The notes under the pieces were generated by a model. The model did not search any database. It saw nothing but the letters and a program-made list of their open reading frames with translations, and was not told the DNA's origin. A program made the position numbers and the translations under genes. From NCBI RefSeq assembly GCF_000633255.1, contig NZ_AYMJ01000030.1:1-64000 (forward strand): 64,000 nucleotides of DNA. Direction: 5' to 3'. The DNA comes from Pseudomonas sp. H1h. GTDB taxonomy: Bacteria > Pseudomonadota > Gammaproteobacteria > Pseudomonadales > Pseudomonadaceae. Shown here in pieces: positions 51,543 to 58,877 of this stretch (position 1 is its first letter; every line of letters begins with the position of its first letter).

Positions 51543-52745
51543 ATGCACAGACGCCATTTGCTCAATTTGTTCCTGGCCAGCGCTGCCTTCGCCTTGCCGT
51601 TCAGTGTGTCAGCTGCTCAGGTACGCAACGCGCGGCTCTGGCGTTCTGATGAAAAGCTGCGATTGGTCTTCGATTTAAGCGGCCCCGTCCGCTACAAAAC
51701 CTTCTCCCTGAGTGCCCCGGAACGCTTGATCATTGATCTGACCGGGGCAAGTTTGAGTGGTGATTTCAGTCAATTGGTGTTGGCGAACACGGCTATTCGC
51801 GCCATCCGCTCCGGGCACTTTGGTCAGGGAGATACCCGTATCGTTCTCGATCTGAACAATCCAGTGCTGTTGAACAGCTTTCTTTTGGCGCCGCAGGACG
51901 GCCAGGGTCACCGCTTGGTGCTGGATCTGGTGAACGCCAAGCAGGCCCCGAACACGGCAATGGTTCCACGTGAAACACCCACCAATAAGCCTCACGCCAA
52001 GCGCGACATTATTGTTGTGGTCGATCCTGGACACGGCGGAAAAGACCCTGGCGCGGTCGGTGCCAAGGGCGAGCGAGAAAAAGATGTCGTACTTTCCATC
52101 GCGCAATTGCTCGCCAAACGGCTGAAAAAAGAGAAAGGTTTCGACGTCAAACTGGTGCGTAATGACGATTTTTTTGTGCCACTTCGCAAGCGTGTGGATA
52201 TCGCTCGTCAGCACAAGGCCGACATGTTTATCTCCGTGCATGCCGATGCAGCACCGCGTCTGACGGCCTCGGGAGCTTCGGTGTATTGCCTGTCGGAAGG
52301 CGGCGCGACGTCAGCGACAGCGCGCTTCATGGCGCAGCGCGAAAATGGCGTGGACCTGCTCGGCGCTACCAGTCTGCTCAATCTCAAAGACAAGGATCCG
52401 ATGCTCGCCGGCGTGATCCTCGACATGTCGATGAACGCTACGATCGCCGCCAGCCTGCAACTCGGCAGCACTGTACTCGGCAGTCTGCAAGGCATCACCA
52501 CGCTGCATCAGAAGCGCGTGGAACAGGCGGGATTTGCTGTCTTGAAGTCGCCGGATGTGCCGTCGATTCTGGTGGAAACCGGCTTCATTTCCAACGCGCG
52601 TGATAGCCAGCGGCTGGTGACGACCCGACACCAACAGGCTATCGCTGACGGTTTGTTCGAAGGATTGCAGCGTTATTTTCAGAAGAACCCGCCAATCGAC
52701 AGCTACATCGCCTGGCAGTTGGATCAGCAAAAAGCGCAGGTCTAG
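51543..52745 (+). CDS. amiA: N-acetylmuramoyl-L-alanine amidase (AmiA/AmiC-type)
   Basis: This 400-residue exported zinc amidase cleaves the stem peptide from MurNAc during septal splitting. A signal peptide (FLASAAFALPFSVSAA) is followed by an AMIN domain (about 25-130, for example RLWRSDEKLRLVFDLSGPVRYKTF). The amidase_3 domain from about 155 has VVDPGHGGKDPGAVG, the His in SVHADA and the Glu in LVETGFISN. It shares the Zur box with folE2, so it is probably a zinc-starvation copy. It ends on overlapping stops with the convergent gene. The coding sequence holds a parS-like site. Confidence 0.94.
   Translation: MHRRHLLNLFLASAAFALPFSVSAAQVRNARLWRSDEKLRLVFDLSGPVRYKTFSLSAPERLIIDLTGASLSGDFSQLVLANTAIRAIRSGHFGQGDTRIVLDLNNPVLLNSFLLAPQDGQGHRLVLDLVNAKQAPNTAMVPRETPTNKPHAKRDIIVVVDPGHGGKDPGAVGAKGEREKDVVLSIAQLLAKRLKKEKGFDVKLVRNDDFFVPLRKRVDIARQHKADMFISVHADAAPRLTASGASVYCLSEGGATSATARFMAQRENGVDLLGATSLLNLKDKDPMLAGVILDMSMNATIAASLQLGSTVLGSLQGITTLHQKRVEQAGFAVLKSPDVPSILVETGFISNARDSQRLVTTRHQQAIADGLFEGLQRYFQKNPPIDSYIAWQLDQQKAQV
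51962..51977. promoter_or_regulatory. parS-like ParB-binding site inside amiA
   Basis: GGTTCCACGTGAAACA reads TGTTTCACGTGGAACC on the other strand. That is a hybrid of the general parS TGTTTCACGTGAAACA and the pseudomonad TGTTCCACGTGGAACC, differing by one base from the latter. It is 919 bases from the folE2 site. Confidence 0.8.
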
Positions 52746-53119
52746 CAGCCAGTGATCCGGCTGCAGGTGAATTTCGCACTGCTGCCTCCCGAGCTGGAAA
52801 AGCGATTGATCGTCGTCCAGCCGACTCGACGGGTGTAGCCGACCCAGGCTTCTCCGTCAGAGGCGATTCCGGTGAAAAACGTCAGTTGGCCAAAACGACT
52901 GTTGGTCTGCGCCCAGTAGCGTTTGCCGTCGTTTTCAAAGCCCCGCAGGTAAATCGTACTGCCCACCGTATTCACACTGTAAGCATTGCCTTGCGCATCG
53001 ACACAGGCCAGCAGATTGGCGCTGCGTGTGCAGTTGGCGAGCATTGGGGTTTGTCCCCAGGCGTTGGCACCCGACAGCAATGCAAGGCTCAGCAGTGAGC
53101 ATTTCAGGGCTTTTTTCAT
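52742..53119 (-). CDS. Small secreted Cys-containing protein of unknown function
   Basis: This 125-residue protein has a signal peptide (LLSLALLSGANAWG). The mature part has four cysteines (ANCTRSANLLACVDAQG near its start, FTCSRITGC at its end) and Tyr/Trp/Gly-rich segments, suggesting a disulfide-linked periplasmic or secreted domain. The ATG at 53119 starts the signal peptide. A perfect Zur box lies 81 bases upstream, between it and the divergent COG0523 gene, so zinc control is likely. The last codon shares CTAG with the amiA stop. No family was recognised. Confidence 0.72.
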   Translation of the reverse strand: MKKALKCSLLSLALLSGANAWGQTPMLANCTRSANLLACVDAQGNAYSVNTVGSTIYLRGFENDGKRYWAQTNSRFGQLTFFTGIASDGEAWVGYTRRVGWTTINRFSSSGGSSAKFTCSRITGC

Positions 53120-53199
53120 CACGGTTCCGGACGGGCAGATTGCGTGCAGCTTCCTGCTCTTTGTCGGTTTGAGCAAGAGCGGGTCTGGCTTATTCATAT

Positions 53200-53214
53200 T
53201 GTTATACTATAACA
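53200..53214. promoter_or_regulatory. Perfect Zur box upstream of COG0523 GTPase gene
   Basis: TGTTATACTATAACA is a perfect inverted repeat with a single central base and exactly fits the Zur consensus TGTTATAnTATAACA. It lies 142 bases before the COG0523 gene and 81 bases from the divergent small gene, so it can control both. Confidence 0.9.
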
Positions 53215-53355
53215 TTGAATTTGAATTGAGCCTGAGCTCGCCGATTTAAAGCGTCTGCTTCTGCCACAACGCTGTTTTGAAGCCTGAGAACGCGGTGCGT
53301 TACGCCATTTCCCGGCATAAGCGCCCATCGGCCACCACCTGATGAGGATTATCCA

Positions 53356-54561
53356 ATGTCATCCCCGCTTCCCGTGACCGTTCTTTCAGGCTTTCTTGGC
53401 GCCGGAAAAAGTACACTTTTGAATTACGTACTACGTAATCGAGACGGCTTGCGTGTCGCTGTCATCGTTAACGATATGAGCGAAATCAATATTGATGGCA
53501 GCGAAGTCCAGCGCGATGTCAGCCTGAACCGCGCTGAAGAAAAACTTGTAGAGATGAGCAACGGCTGTATCTGCTGTACGTTACGCGAGGACCTGCTTGA
53601 AGAGGTCAGCAAACTCGCCCGCGAAGGACGTTTCGATTATCTGCTCATCGAATCCACCGGAATTTCCGAACCGCTGCCTGTCGCCGAGACGTTTACCTTC
53701 CGCGATGAGCAGGGTCAGAGCCTCGCCGACGTTGCGCGACTCGACACCATGGTTACGGTAGTCGACGGCATGAATTTCCTCATCGATTACCAGGCTGCAG
53801 AGAGTCTCGCTTCCCGTGGCGAAACATTGGGGGAGGAAGACGAACGCTCGATCACCGATCTGTTGATCGAGCAAATCGAGTTCGCCGACGTCCTGCTGAT
53901 CAGCAAGATCGACCTTATCAGCCGCCAGGCGCGCGACGAGTTGACGGCAATCCTCAAGCGCCTCAACGCCCAGGCGCAAATCATCCCGATGGTGATGGGC
54001 GAGGTACCGCTGGAGCAGATCCTCAACACCGGGCGTTTCGACTTCGAAAAAGCCGCCCAGGCCCCCGGCTGGTTACAGGAGTTGCGCGGTGAACATGTGC
54101 CGGAAACCACCGAGTACGGCATTGCCTCCACCGCTTACCGGGCGCGTCGCCCGTTTCATCCGCAGCGTTTTTACAACTTCATCGACCGTCCGTGGACGAA
54201 CGGCAAATTGCTGCGCTCCAAAGGCTTCTTCTGGCTCGCCAGCAAAGCCACCGATGCGGGCAGTTGGTCGCAGGCGGGCAGTCTGATGCGCCACGGTTTT
54301 GCCGGACGCTGGTGGCGTTTTGTACCCAAAAACCAATGGCCGCAGGATCAGGAAAGCACCGCCGCAATCATGAAAAACTGGACGCCGAGTGTCGGCGATT
54401 GCCGTCAGGAGTTGGTGTTCATTGGTCAGAACATCGATTTTCCACAGCTCTCTGCTGAACTCGACGCCTGCTTGCTGACGGATCAGGAAATGGCCGTTGG
54501 TGCCGAAGGTTGGCGCCTGCTGCCGGATCCGTTCGGCCCTTGGCACGACGAGGCTGCCTGA
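53356..54561 (+). CDS. COG0523 GTPase, putative zinc metallochaperone (ZigA/ZnuD-cluster type)
   Basis: This 401-residue G3E GTPase has Walker A GFLGAGKST at residues 12-20, the metal-binding CxCC as NGCICCTLRE, an ESTGISEP switch and a SKID guanine-recognition motif. A CobW C-terminal domain follows, with GFFWLASK. Members of this class are made under zinc starvation and are thought to deliver zinc to client enzymes. The perfect Zur box upstream supports that. The stop overlaps the DUF1826 start as TGATG. Confidence 0.93.
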   Translation: MSSPLPVTVLSGFLGAGKSTLLNYVLRNRDGLRVAVIVNDMSEINIDGSEVQRDVSLNRAEEKLVEMSNGCICCTLREDLLEEVSKLAREGRFDYLLIESTGISEPLPVAETFTFRDEQGQSLADVARLDTMVTVVDGMNFLIDYQAAESLASRGETLGEEDERSITDLLIEQIEFADVLLISKIDLISRQARDELTAILKRLNAQAQIIPMVMGEVPLEQILNTGRFDFEKAAQAPGWLQELRGEHVPETTEYGIASTAYRARRPFHPQRFYNFIDRPWTNGKLLRSKGFFWLASKATDAGSWSQAGSLMRHGFAGRWWRFVPKNQWPQDQESTAAIMKNWTPSVGDCRQELVFIGQNIDFPQLSAELDACLLTDQEMAVGAEGWRLLPDPFGPWHDEAA

Positions 54562-55211
54562 TGCTTGCGCTCAAACTGCAACAGAACCGGGCGCGCTGCC
54601 AGCATCAGGGGGCGACGCCGAAAACCCTCACGCGAATCCTTGAAAATGACGTCAATCTCGCGATCTGGCAGCGCCAAATGCCGCTGCACATCGCCGATTT
54701 CGCAGCGTTGCTGCTGTCGCTCAACGAGCCTTTGGCGGAGTCGCTCTGCATCGAATTGCCGGACGAAGACGCTGACCCCGATCTCAGCGGACTGGCAGCC
54801 GGGTTCCGTGATCTGGAAGGCCACGAAGGTTTTATCGCTGATCTGCAATGGCTGGTCAGTGCCTTCGCCTGCTTGCTGGGTGCACGTCGTGTCGGCTTGC
54901 GCCTGCGGGTGCTGGACAAGGCCATGTGCCCGCGCTTTCATGTCGATCATGTGCCGGTGCGCCTGATCACCACGTACACGGGAATCGGCAGTCAGTGGCT
55001 CAAGGAAGGGGTGATGGATCGCGAGCAGTTGGGCCAGGCGAACGCCGAGCCGCAGGACATGGCGCAGATCCAGCAACTGCAGAGCGGGGACGTGGCGCTA
55101 TTGAAAGGCGAGAAGTGGCATGGCAATGAAGGCTTCGGCCTGATTCATCGTTCCCCGCAACCGGCACTGGGTGAACGACGGCTGCTGTTGACCCTCGACT
55201 GGCTCGGCTGA
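54561..55211 (+). CDS. DUF1826-family protein
   Basis: This 216-residue protein starts MLALKLQQNRAR and has WQRQMPLHIADFAALLLSLNEPL, CPRFHVDHVPVRLITTYTG and GDVALLKGEKWHGNEGFGLIHRSP. That pattern matches the DUF1826 family commonly next to COG0523 genes. The HVDH and later His residues could bind metal as in cupin-like enzymes; this is speculation. Its coupling to the COG0523 gene places it in the zinc-starvation response. Confidence 0.82.
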   Translation: MLALKLQQNRARCQHQGATPKTLTRILENDVNLAIWQRQMPLHIADFAALLLSLNEPLAESLCIELPDEDADPDLSGLAAGFRDLEGHEGFIADLQWLVSAFACLLGARRVGLRLRVLDKAMCPRFHVDHVPVRLITTYTGIGSQWLKEGVMDREQLGQANAEPQDMAQIQQLQSGDVALLKGEKWHGNEGFGLIHRSPQPALGERRLLLTLDWLG

Positions 55212-55212
55212 C

Positions 55213-55229
55213 GGCTCAAGGCTTGAGCC
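55213..55229. terminator. Hairpin between convergent DUF1826 and small-protein genes
   Basis: GGCTCAA-GGC-TTGAGCC is a perfect 7-bp stem just after the DUF1826 stop, overlapping the last codons of the minus-strand gene. Confidence 0.45.
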
Positions 55230-55572
55230 ACTTGCCCTGACTCTGTCCTTCGCAGTACGGCTTTAAATACGCCGCATCGGAGGCAACACCGTAATAGTGG
55301 ATATCCTGGCGATAGGGCATATTGGCGACTTGCGCGTTGCTGCACACGCCAAACGCGCCGCTCGGGCACTGGTCGACGTACTGCACCTCGACTTTTTGCC
55401 CGGCCAGGGTCGGTTGGCAGAAACCATCGCTGAACAATTTCTCGGGAATATTGCGGTTCTGCTGACAGACCTTGACGTCGAGCCGCTCACCCTGGCTGTG
55501 CACAACGCAGGCTTGAGCCAAGGCTTCCCTCGACACCAGCATCAACAGCAACGACCATCCCATCCAACGCAT
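55216..55572 (-). CDS. Small secreted six-Cys protein of unknown function
   Basis: This 118-residue protein has a signal peptide (MGWSLLLMLVSREALAQA). The mature domain has six cysteines: ACVVHSQG, VKVCQQN, DGFCQPT, VDQCPSG, FGVCSN and KPYCEG. They suggest three disulfides in the periplasm. It is divergent from the second COG0523 gene with only 28 bases between the chosen starts. No family was recognised and no Zur box is adjacent. Confidence 0.7.
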   Translation of the reverse strand: MRWMGWSLLLMLVSREALAQACVVHSQGERLDVKVCQQNRNIPEKLFSDGFCQPTLAGQKVEVQYVDQCPSGAFGVCSNAQVANMPYRQDIHYYGVASDAAYLKPYCEGQSQGKWLKP

Positions 55573-55600
55573 GTCCAGTCCTCTCAGAAAACGCCCAGCC

Positions 55601-56572
55601 ATGTTGCAGAACATTCCCACCCATGTCATCGCCGGCCCGTTGGGCGCCGGCAAGACCAGCCTGATTCGCCAACTGATGGCGCAACGGCCGGACAACGAGC
55701 GCTGGGCTGTGCTGATCAATGAATTCGGCCAGATCGGTCTCGATGCCGCGCTGCTGACCCGCGACGCCGATGGTATCGCACTGGGTGAAGTCGCCGGGGG
55801 CTGTTTGTGTTGCGTCAACGGCGCGCCGTTTCAGATCGGCCTCGGCCGTTTACTGCGCAAGGCCAGGCCGGATCGGCTGTTCATCGAACCGTCCGGTCTG
55901 GGGCATCCGGCGCAATTGCTCAAGCAATTGAGCGAGGCGCCATGGCGGGGTGTGCTCGCAGTGCAGCCCTGTGTGTTGGTGCTGGATGCACAGGCGCTAG
56001 CTGCCGGGAAAACCTTGCCGTCCGCTCAGCAGGAGGCGCTGGCCTGCGCCGGTTTGCTGTTACTGAACAAAGCCGAAAGTCTGGATGAAGCCATGCGGCA
56101 GACCATCGCCGAGCGTTTGCCGCGGGTCAGGCTGATCTGGACACAGCAGGCGCAACTGCCTTTGCTTGAGCTACCGGGTGTGACTGCGCAAGCCGTAGCG
56201 GGTGTGGATAACTTCGCCGTACCCAAGGGGGCAGGGCCGATCCCGGCGCTCTGGAGCGATCCGGCAGTGCCGATTTGCCTTAGCCAGGCGCAGGAGGGCG
56301 GCTGGAGCATCGGCTGGCGTTGGCATCCGGGCCAGACGTTCGATACGCAACGCATGAGCGCATGGCTACAGGCCCTGAACTGGCGGCGGGCCAAGCTGGT
56401 TATCCACAGCGATGAGGGCTGGGTTTCGGCCAATGCTCTGGATAACGTTGAGCTCAACTGGCAGCCGAGCGAATGGCGCCGGGATTCGCGTATCGAACTG
56501 ATCTTCGCCGATTCGCAGCATATCGATGCTTTGCAGGCAGGCCTGGCGCGATGCCGGGTTCAGGCGGATTAG
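55601..56572 (+). CDS. COG0523 GTPase, second copy
   Basis: This 323-residue G3E GTPase has Walker A GPLGAGKTS near residue 14, CxCC in GGCLCCVNGAPF, IEPSGLGHP as the switch segment and LLNKAE as the guanine motif. It is shorter than the first COG0523 protein and only distantly similar, so it probably serves a different client. The ATG at 55601 is chosen because it gives the usual N-terminus before Walker A; an in-frame ATG at 55571 would overlap the divergent gene. No strong ribosome site is seen for either. Confidence 0.87.
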   Translation: MLQNIPTHVIAGPLGAGKTSLIRQLMAQRPDNERWAVLINEFGQIGLDAALLTRDADGIALGEVAGGCLCCVNGAPFQIGLGRLLRKARPDRLFIEPSGLGHPAQLLKQLSEAPWRGVLAVQPCVLVLDAQALAAGKTLPSAQQEALACAGLLLLNKAESLDEAMRQTIAERLPRVRLIWTQQAQLPLLELPGVTAQAVAGVDNFAVPKGAGPIPALWSDPAVPICLSQAQEGGWSIGWRWHPGQTFDTQRMSAWLQALNWRRAKLVIHSDEGWVSANALDNVELNWQPSEWRRDSRIELIFADSQHIDALQAGLARCRVQAD

Positions 56573-56573
56573 T

Positions 56574-56987
56574 TTACGGCTTCCACTTGTTGTGTTCCTG
56601 GCGCCACTGGCTCAGCTCGATCACCTCGGCCCGTGGGCGGGTGACTTCGACCACCGGCGGCGTATCGTCGAACGGCGCCGGGTAGGGCGCCAGTTCGATC
56701 TGCGCGCTGTGCGCGCCAAACTGGGTGATGGTGCCGTTGTGCCGGGTTTCGCCGGTCACGGTGAACTCGAAGTTGTAGACCCGGGCCAGGCGCCGCCGAC
56801 CGCTGGCATCCTTGATCAAACCGATTTTCTTCAACGCCACGTTGCCGTCCAGCAGCTCGACGCCGACGTTGATGCAATGCTGCTTGACCCGCTCCAGCGC
56901 CCGCTCGCGCAAGCCGTGGTTGTGCCATAGCCATGCGCCGGCAGCGGCGAACAGCATCAGCACGAAGATGTTTTCAAGGGTCAGCAT
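56574..56987 (-). CDS. DUF3301-family membrane-anchored protein
   Basis: This 137-residue protein has one N-terminal membrane helix (ENIFVLMLFAAAGAWLW) and a cytoplasmic or periplasmic domain with VKQHCINVGVELLDGNVALKKIGL and RVYNFEFTVTGETRHNGTI, matching DUF3301. The ATG at 56987 has GGAG upstream. It converges with the second COG0523 gene, with one base between stops. The function is unknown. Confidence 0.82.
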   Translation of the reverse strand: MLTLENIFVLMLFAAAGAWLWHNHGLRERALERVKQHCINVGVELLDGNVALKKIGLIKDASGRRRLARVYNFEFTVTGETRHNGTITQFGAHSAQIELAPYPAPFDDTPPVVEVTRPRAEVIELSQWRQEHNKWKP

Positions 56988-57104
56988 CAACAGGAAACTC
57001 CAAAAGATAGGTCCAGCTTAACTGCGTCGCCGGTCTGTCGTACAGGCTGTGTTTCGTCGCATACTGCGCGGCTTGAATTTCAATCGTTTTACGGAATAAC
57101 CCGA

Positions 57105-57977
57105 ATGAAACGTACGCCTCATCTGCTCGCCATTCAGTCCCATGTGGTCTTCGGCCATGCCGGCAACAGCGCTGCGGTTTTTCCGATGCAGCGGGTCGGG
57201 GTGAATGTCTGGCCGCTCAACACCGTGCAGTTTTCCAACCACACCCAGTACGGCCAATGGGCCGGTGAAGTGCTGGCGCCGCAGCAGATTCCCGAACTGG
57301 TCGAAGGCATCGCTGCCATTGGCGAGCTGGGCAACTGCGACGCGGTGCTCTCCGGCTACCTGGGCAGCGCGGCGCAGGGCCGGGCGATTCTCAGTGGCGT
57401 TGCGCGCATCAAGGCGGTCAACCCGAAGGCGCTGTACCTGTGTGACCCGGTCATGGGCCACCCGGAAAAAGGCTGCAGTGTGCCGGCTGAAGTCAGCGAT
57501 TTCCTGCTGGAGGAAGCAGCGGCAGTGGCGGACATCATGTGCCCGAACCAGCTGGAGCTGGACAGCTTCTCCGGGCGCAAGCCGCAGTCGCTGTTCGATT
57601 GCCTGGCAATGGCTCGGGCGCTGCTGACGCGCGGACCCAAAGCAGTGCTGGTCAAGCATCTGGATTATCCGGGCAAGCCGGCAGATAGTTTCGAGATGTT
57701 GTTGGTGACCGCTGACGAAAGCTGGCACCTGCGCCGTCCGCTGCTGGCGTTTCCGCGTCAGCCGGTGGGCGTGGGCGATCTGACGTCGGGGCTGTTCCTG
57801 GCGCGGGTGCTGTTGGGCGACAGTCTGGTGGCGGCGTTTGAGTTCACCGCAGCGGCGGTGCATGAAGTGCTGCTGGAGACCCAGGCGTGTGCCAGCTATG
57901 AGCTGCAACTGGTACGGGCGCAGGACCGGATCGCGCATCCGCGGGTGAAATTCGAGGCGACGGCGATCAGTCTGTAA
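57105..57977 (+). CDS. pdxY: Pyridoxal kinase
   Basis: This 290-residue ribokinase-fold enzyme phosphorylates pyridoxal in the PLP salvage pathway. Signatures are SHVVFGHAGNSAAVFPMQRVGV at the N-terminus, NTVQFSNHTQYGQW, YLCDPVMGHPEKG, NQLELDSFSG and the catalytic GVGDLTSGLFLA near the end. It stands alone, with a REP pair downstream. The length and motifs are as expected for PdxY. Confidence 0.95.
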   Translation: MKRTPHLLAIQSHVVFGHAGNSAAVFPMQRVGVNVWPLNTVQFSNHTQYGQWAGEVLAPQQIPELVEGIAAIGELGNCDAVLSGYLGSAAQGRAILSGVARIKAVNPKALYLCDPVMGHPEKGCSVPAEVSDFLLEEAAAVADIMCPNQLELDSFSGRKPQSLFDCLAMARALLTRGPKAVLVKHLDYPGKPADSFEMLLVTADESWHLRRPLLAFPRQPVGVGDLTSGLFLARVLLGDSLVAAFEFTAAAVHEVLLETQACASYELQLVRAQDRIAHPRVKFEATAISL

Positions 57978-57993
57978 GACCGCGTTACGTCCA

Positions 57994-58076
57994 TTCGCGA
58001 GCAAGCCCGCTCCCACATTCGGCGGCGTTCTCATGGGGGAACGGCGATTAAATGTGGGAGCGGGCTTGCTCGCGAA
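57994..58076. repeat. REPIN-like inverted REP pair
   Basis: Arms 57994-58019 and 58051-58076 are perfect 26-base inverted copies with core GAGCAAGCCCGCTCCCACATT. They lie between the convergent pdxY and thioesterase genes. Confidence 0.93.
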
Positions 58077-58112
58077 GGCTATCTGTAAAGCGACATCATT
58101 CCAAAGGGCTGA

Positions 58113-58595
58113 TCAGGCGTCGCCCTTGATCTCCTGATAACGCTTCTCCAGCTCCTGGCGAATCTGCCGGCGCTGCTGAGCCTGCATGTAGCGGCGCTTG
58201 TCTTCGCTGTTCTGCGGTTGCAGCGGCGGTACTGCCGCCGGTTTGCGCTGGTCATCCACCGCGACCATGGTGAAGAAGCAGCTGTTGGTGTGGCGCACCG
58301 AGCGCTCGCGGATGTTCTCGGTCACCACTTTGATGCCGACTTCCATCGAGGTGTTGCCGGTGTAGTTGACCGACGCGAGGAAAGTCACCAGTTCGCCGAC
58401 ATGGATCGGCTCGCGGAAAATCACCTGATCCACCGACAGCGTCACCACGTAGCGGCCGGCATAGCGGCTCGCGCAGGCGTAGGCCACTTCGTCGAGGTAT
58501 TTGAGCAGGGTACCGCCGTGGACATTGCCAGAGAAGTTGGCCATGTCGGGGGTCATCAGTACCGTCATCGACAGTTGGGCGTTTCCGGGTTCCAT
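58113..58595 (-). CDS. Acyl-CoA thioesterase, hotdog fold (YciA-like)
   Basis: This 160-residue hotdog thioesterase hydrolyses acyl-CoAs. The HxGNVHGGTLLKYLDEVAY segment (NVHGG then Asp) is the catalytic signature. The ATG at 58595 gives the usual MEPGNAQLSMTVLMTPDMANF start; longer in-frame codons upstream lie in the divergent promoter region. The C-terminal 40 residues are charged and helical (QQRRQIRQELEKRYQEIKG). The 282-base gap to the Kef-type gene holds both promoters and no recognised gene. Confidence 0.9.
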   Translation of the reverse strand: MEPGNAQLSMTVLMTPDMANFSGNVHGGTLLKYLDEVAYACASRYAGRYVVTLSVDQVIFREPIHVGELVTFLASVNYTGNTSMEVGIKVVTENIRERSVRHTNSCFFTMVAVDDQRKPAAVPPLQPQNSEDKRRYMQAQQRRQIRQELEKRYQEIKGDA

Positions 58596-58877
58596 AACGT
58601 TCTCACGGATCAAGGCTGGATTGCTGGAAGCACCTCTGCGGGTGCCTGGTCGCTTTTTCAAAAGCACCGTTATCGGGACGCCAGGCGACTGGCTGCCGTC
58701 ACGCCGGTATCGATCTGTTTCCTTATATTGCACCGCCTTCCAGCCGGAAGTCGCGGTGTTAACCTGCAAAAGGCCCTGCCCAAGGGCAATTCCCACACCA
58801 AAAGCGGATTTTTACCCAGCTCGCTCAGACCTTTCTGATGTCTGACCGCGGGTCACGTCATACAAGGAGCCCACACC

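Noticed and set aside
57018..58034. 338-codon open frame antisense to pdxY
   Set aside because: PdxY on the plus strand has all family motifs; the antisense frame has none.
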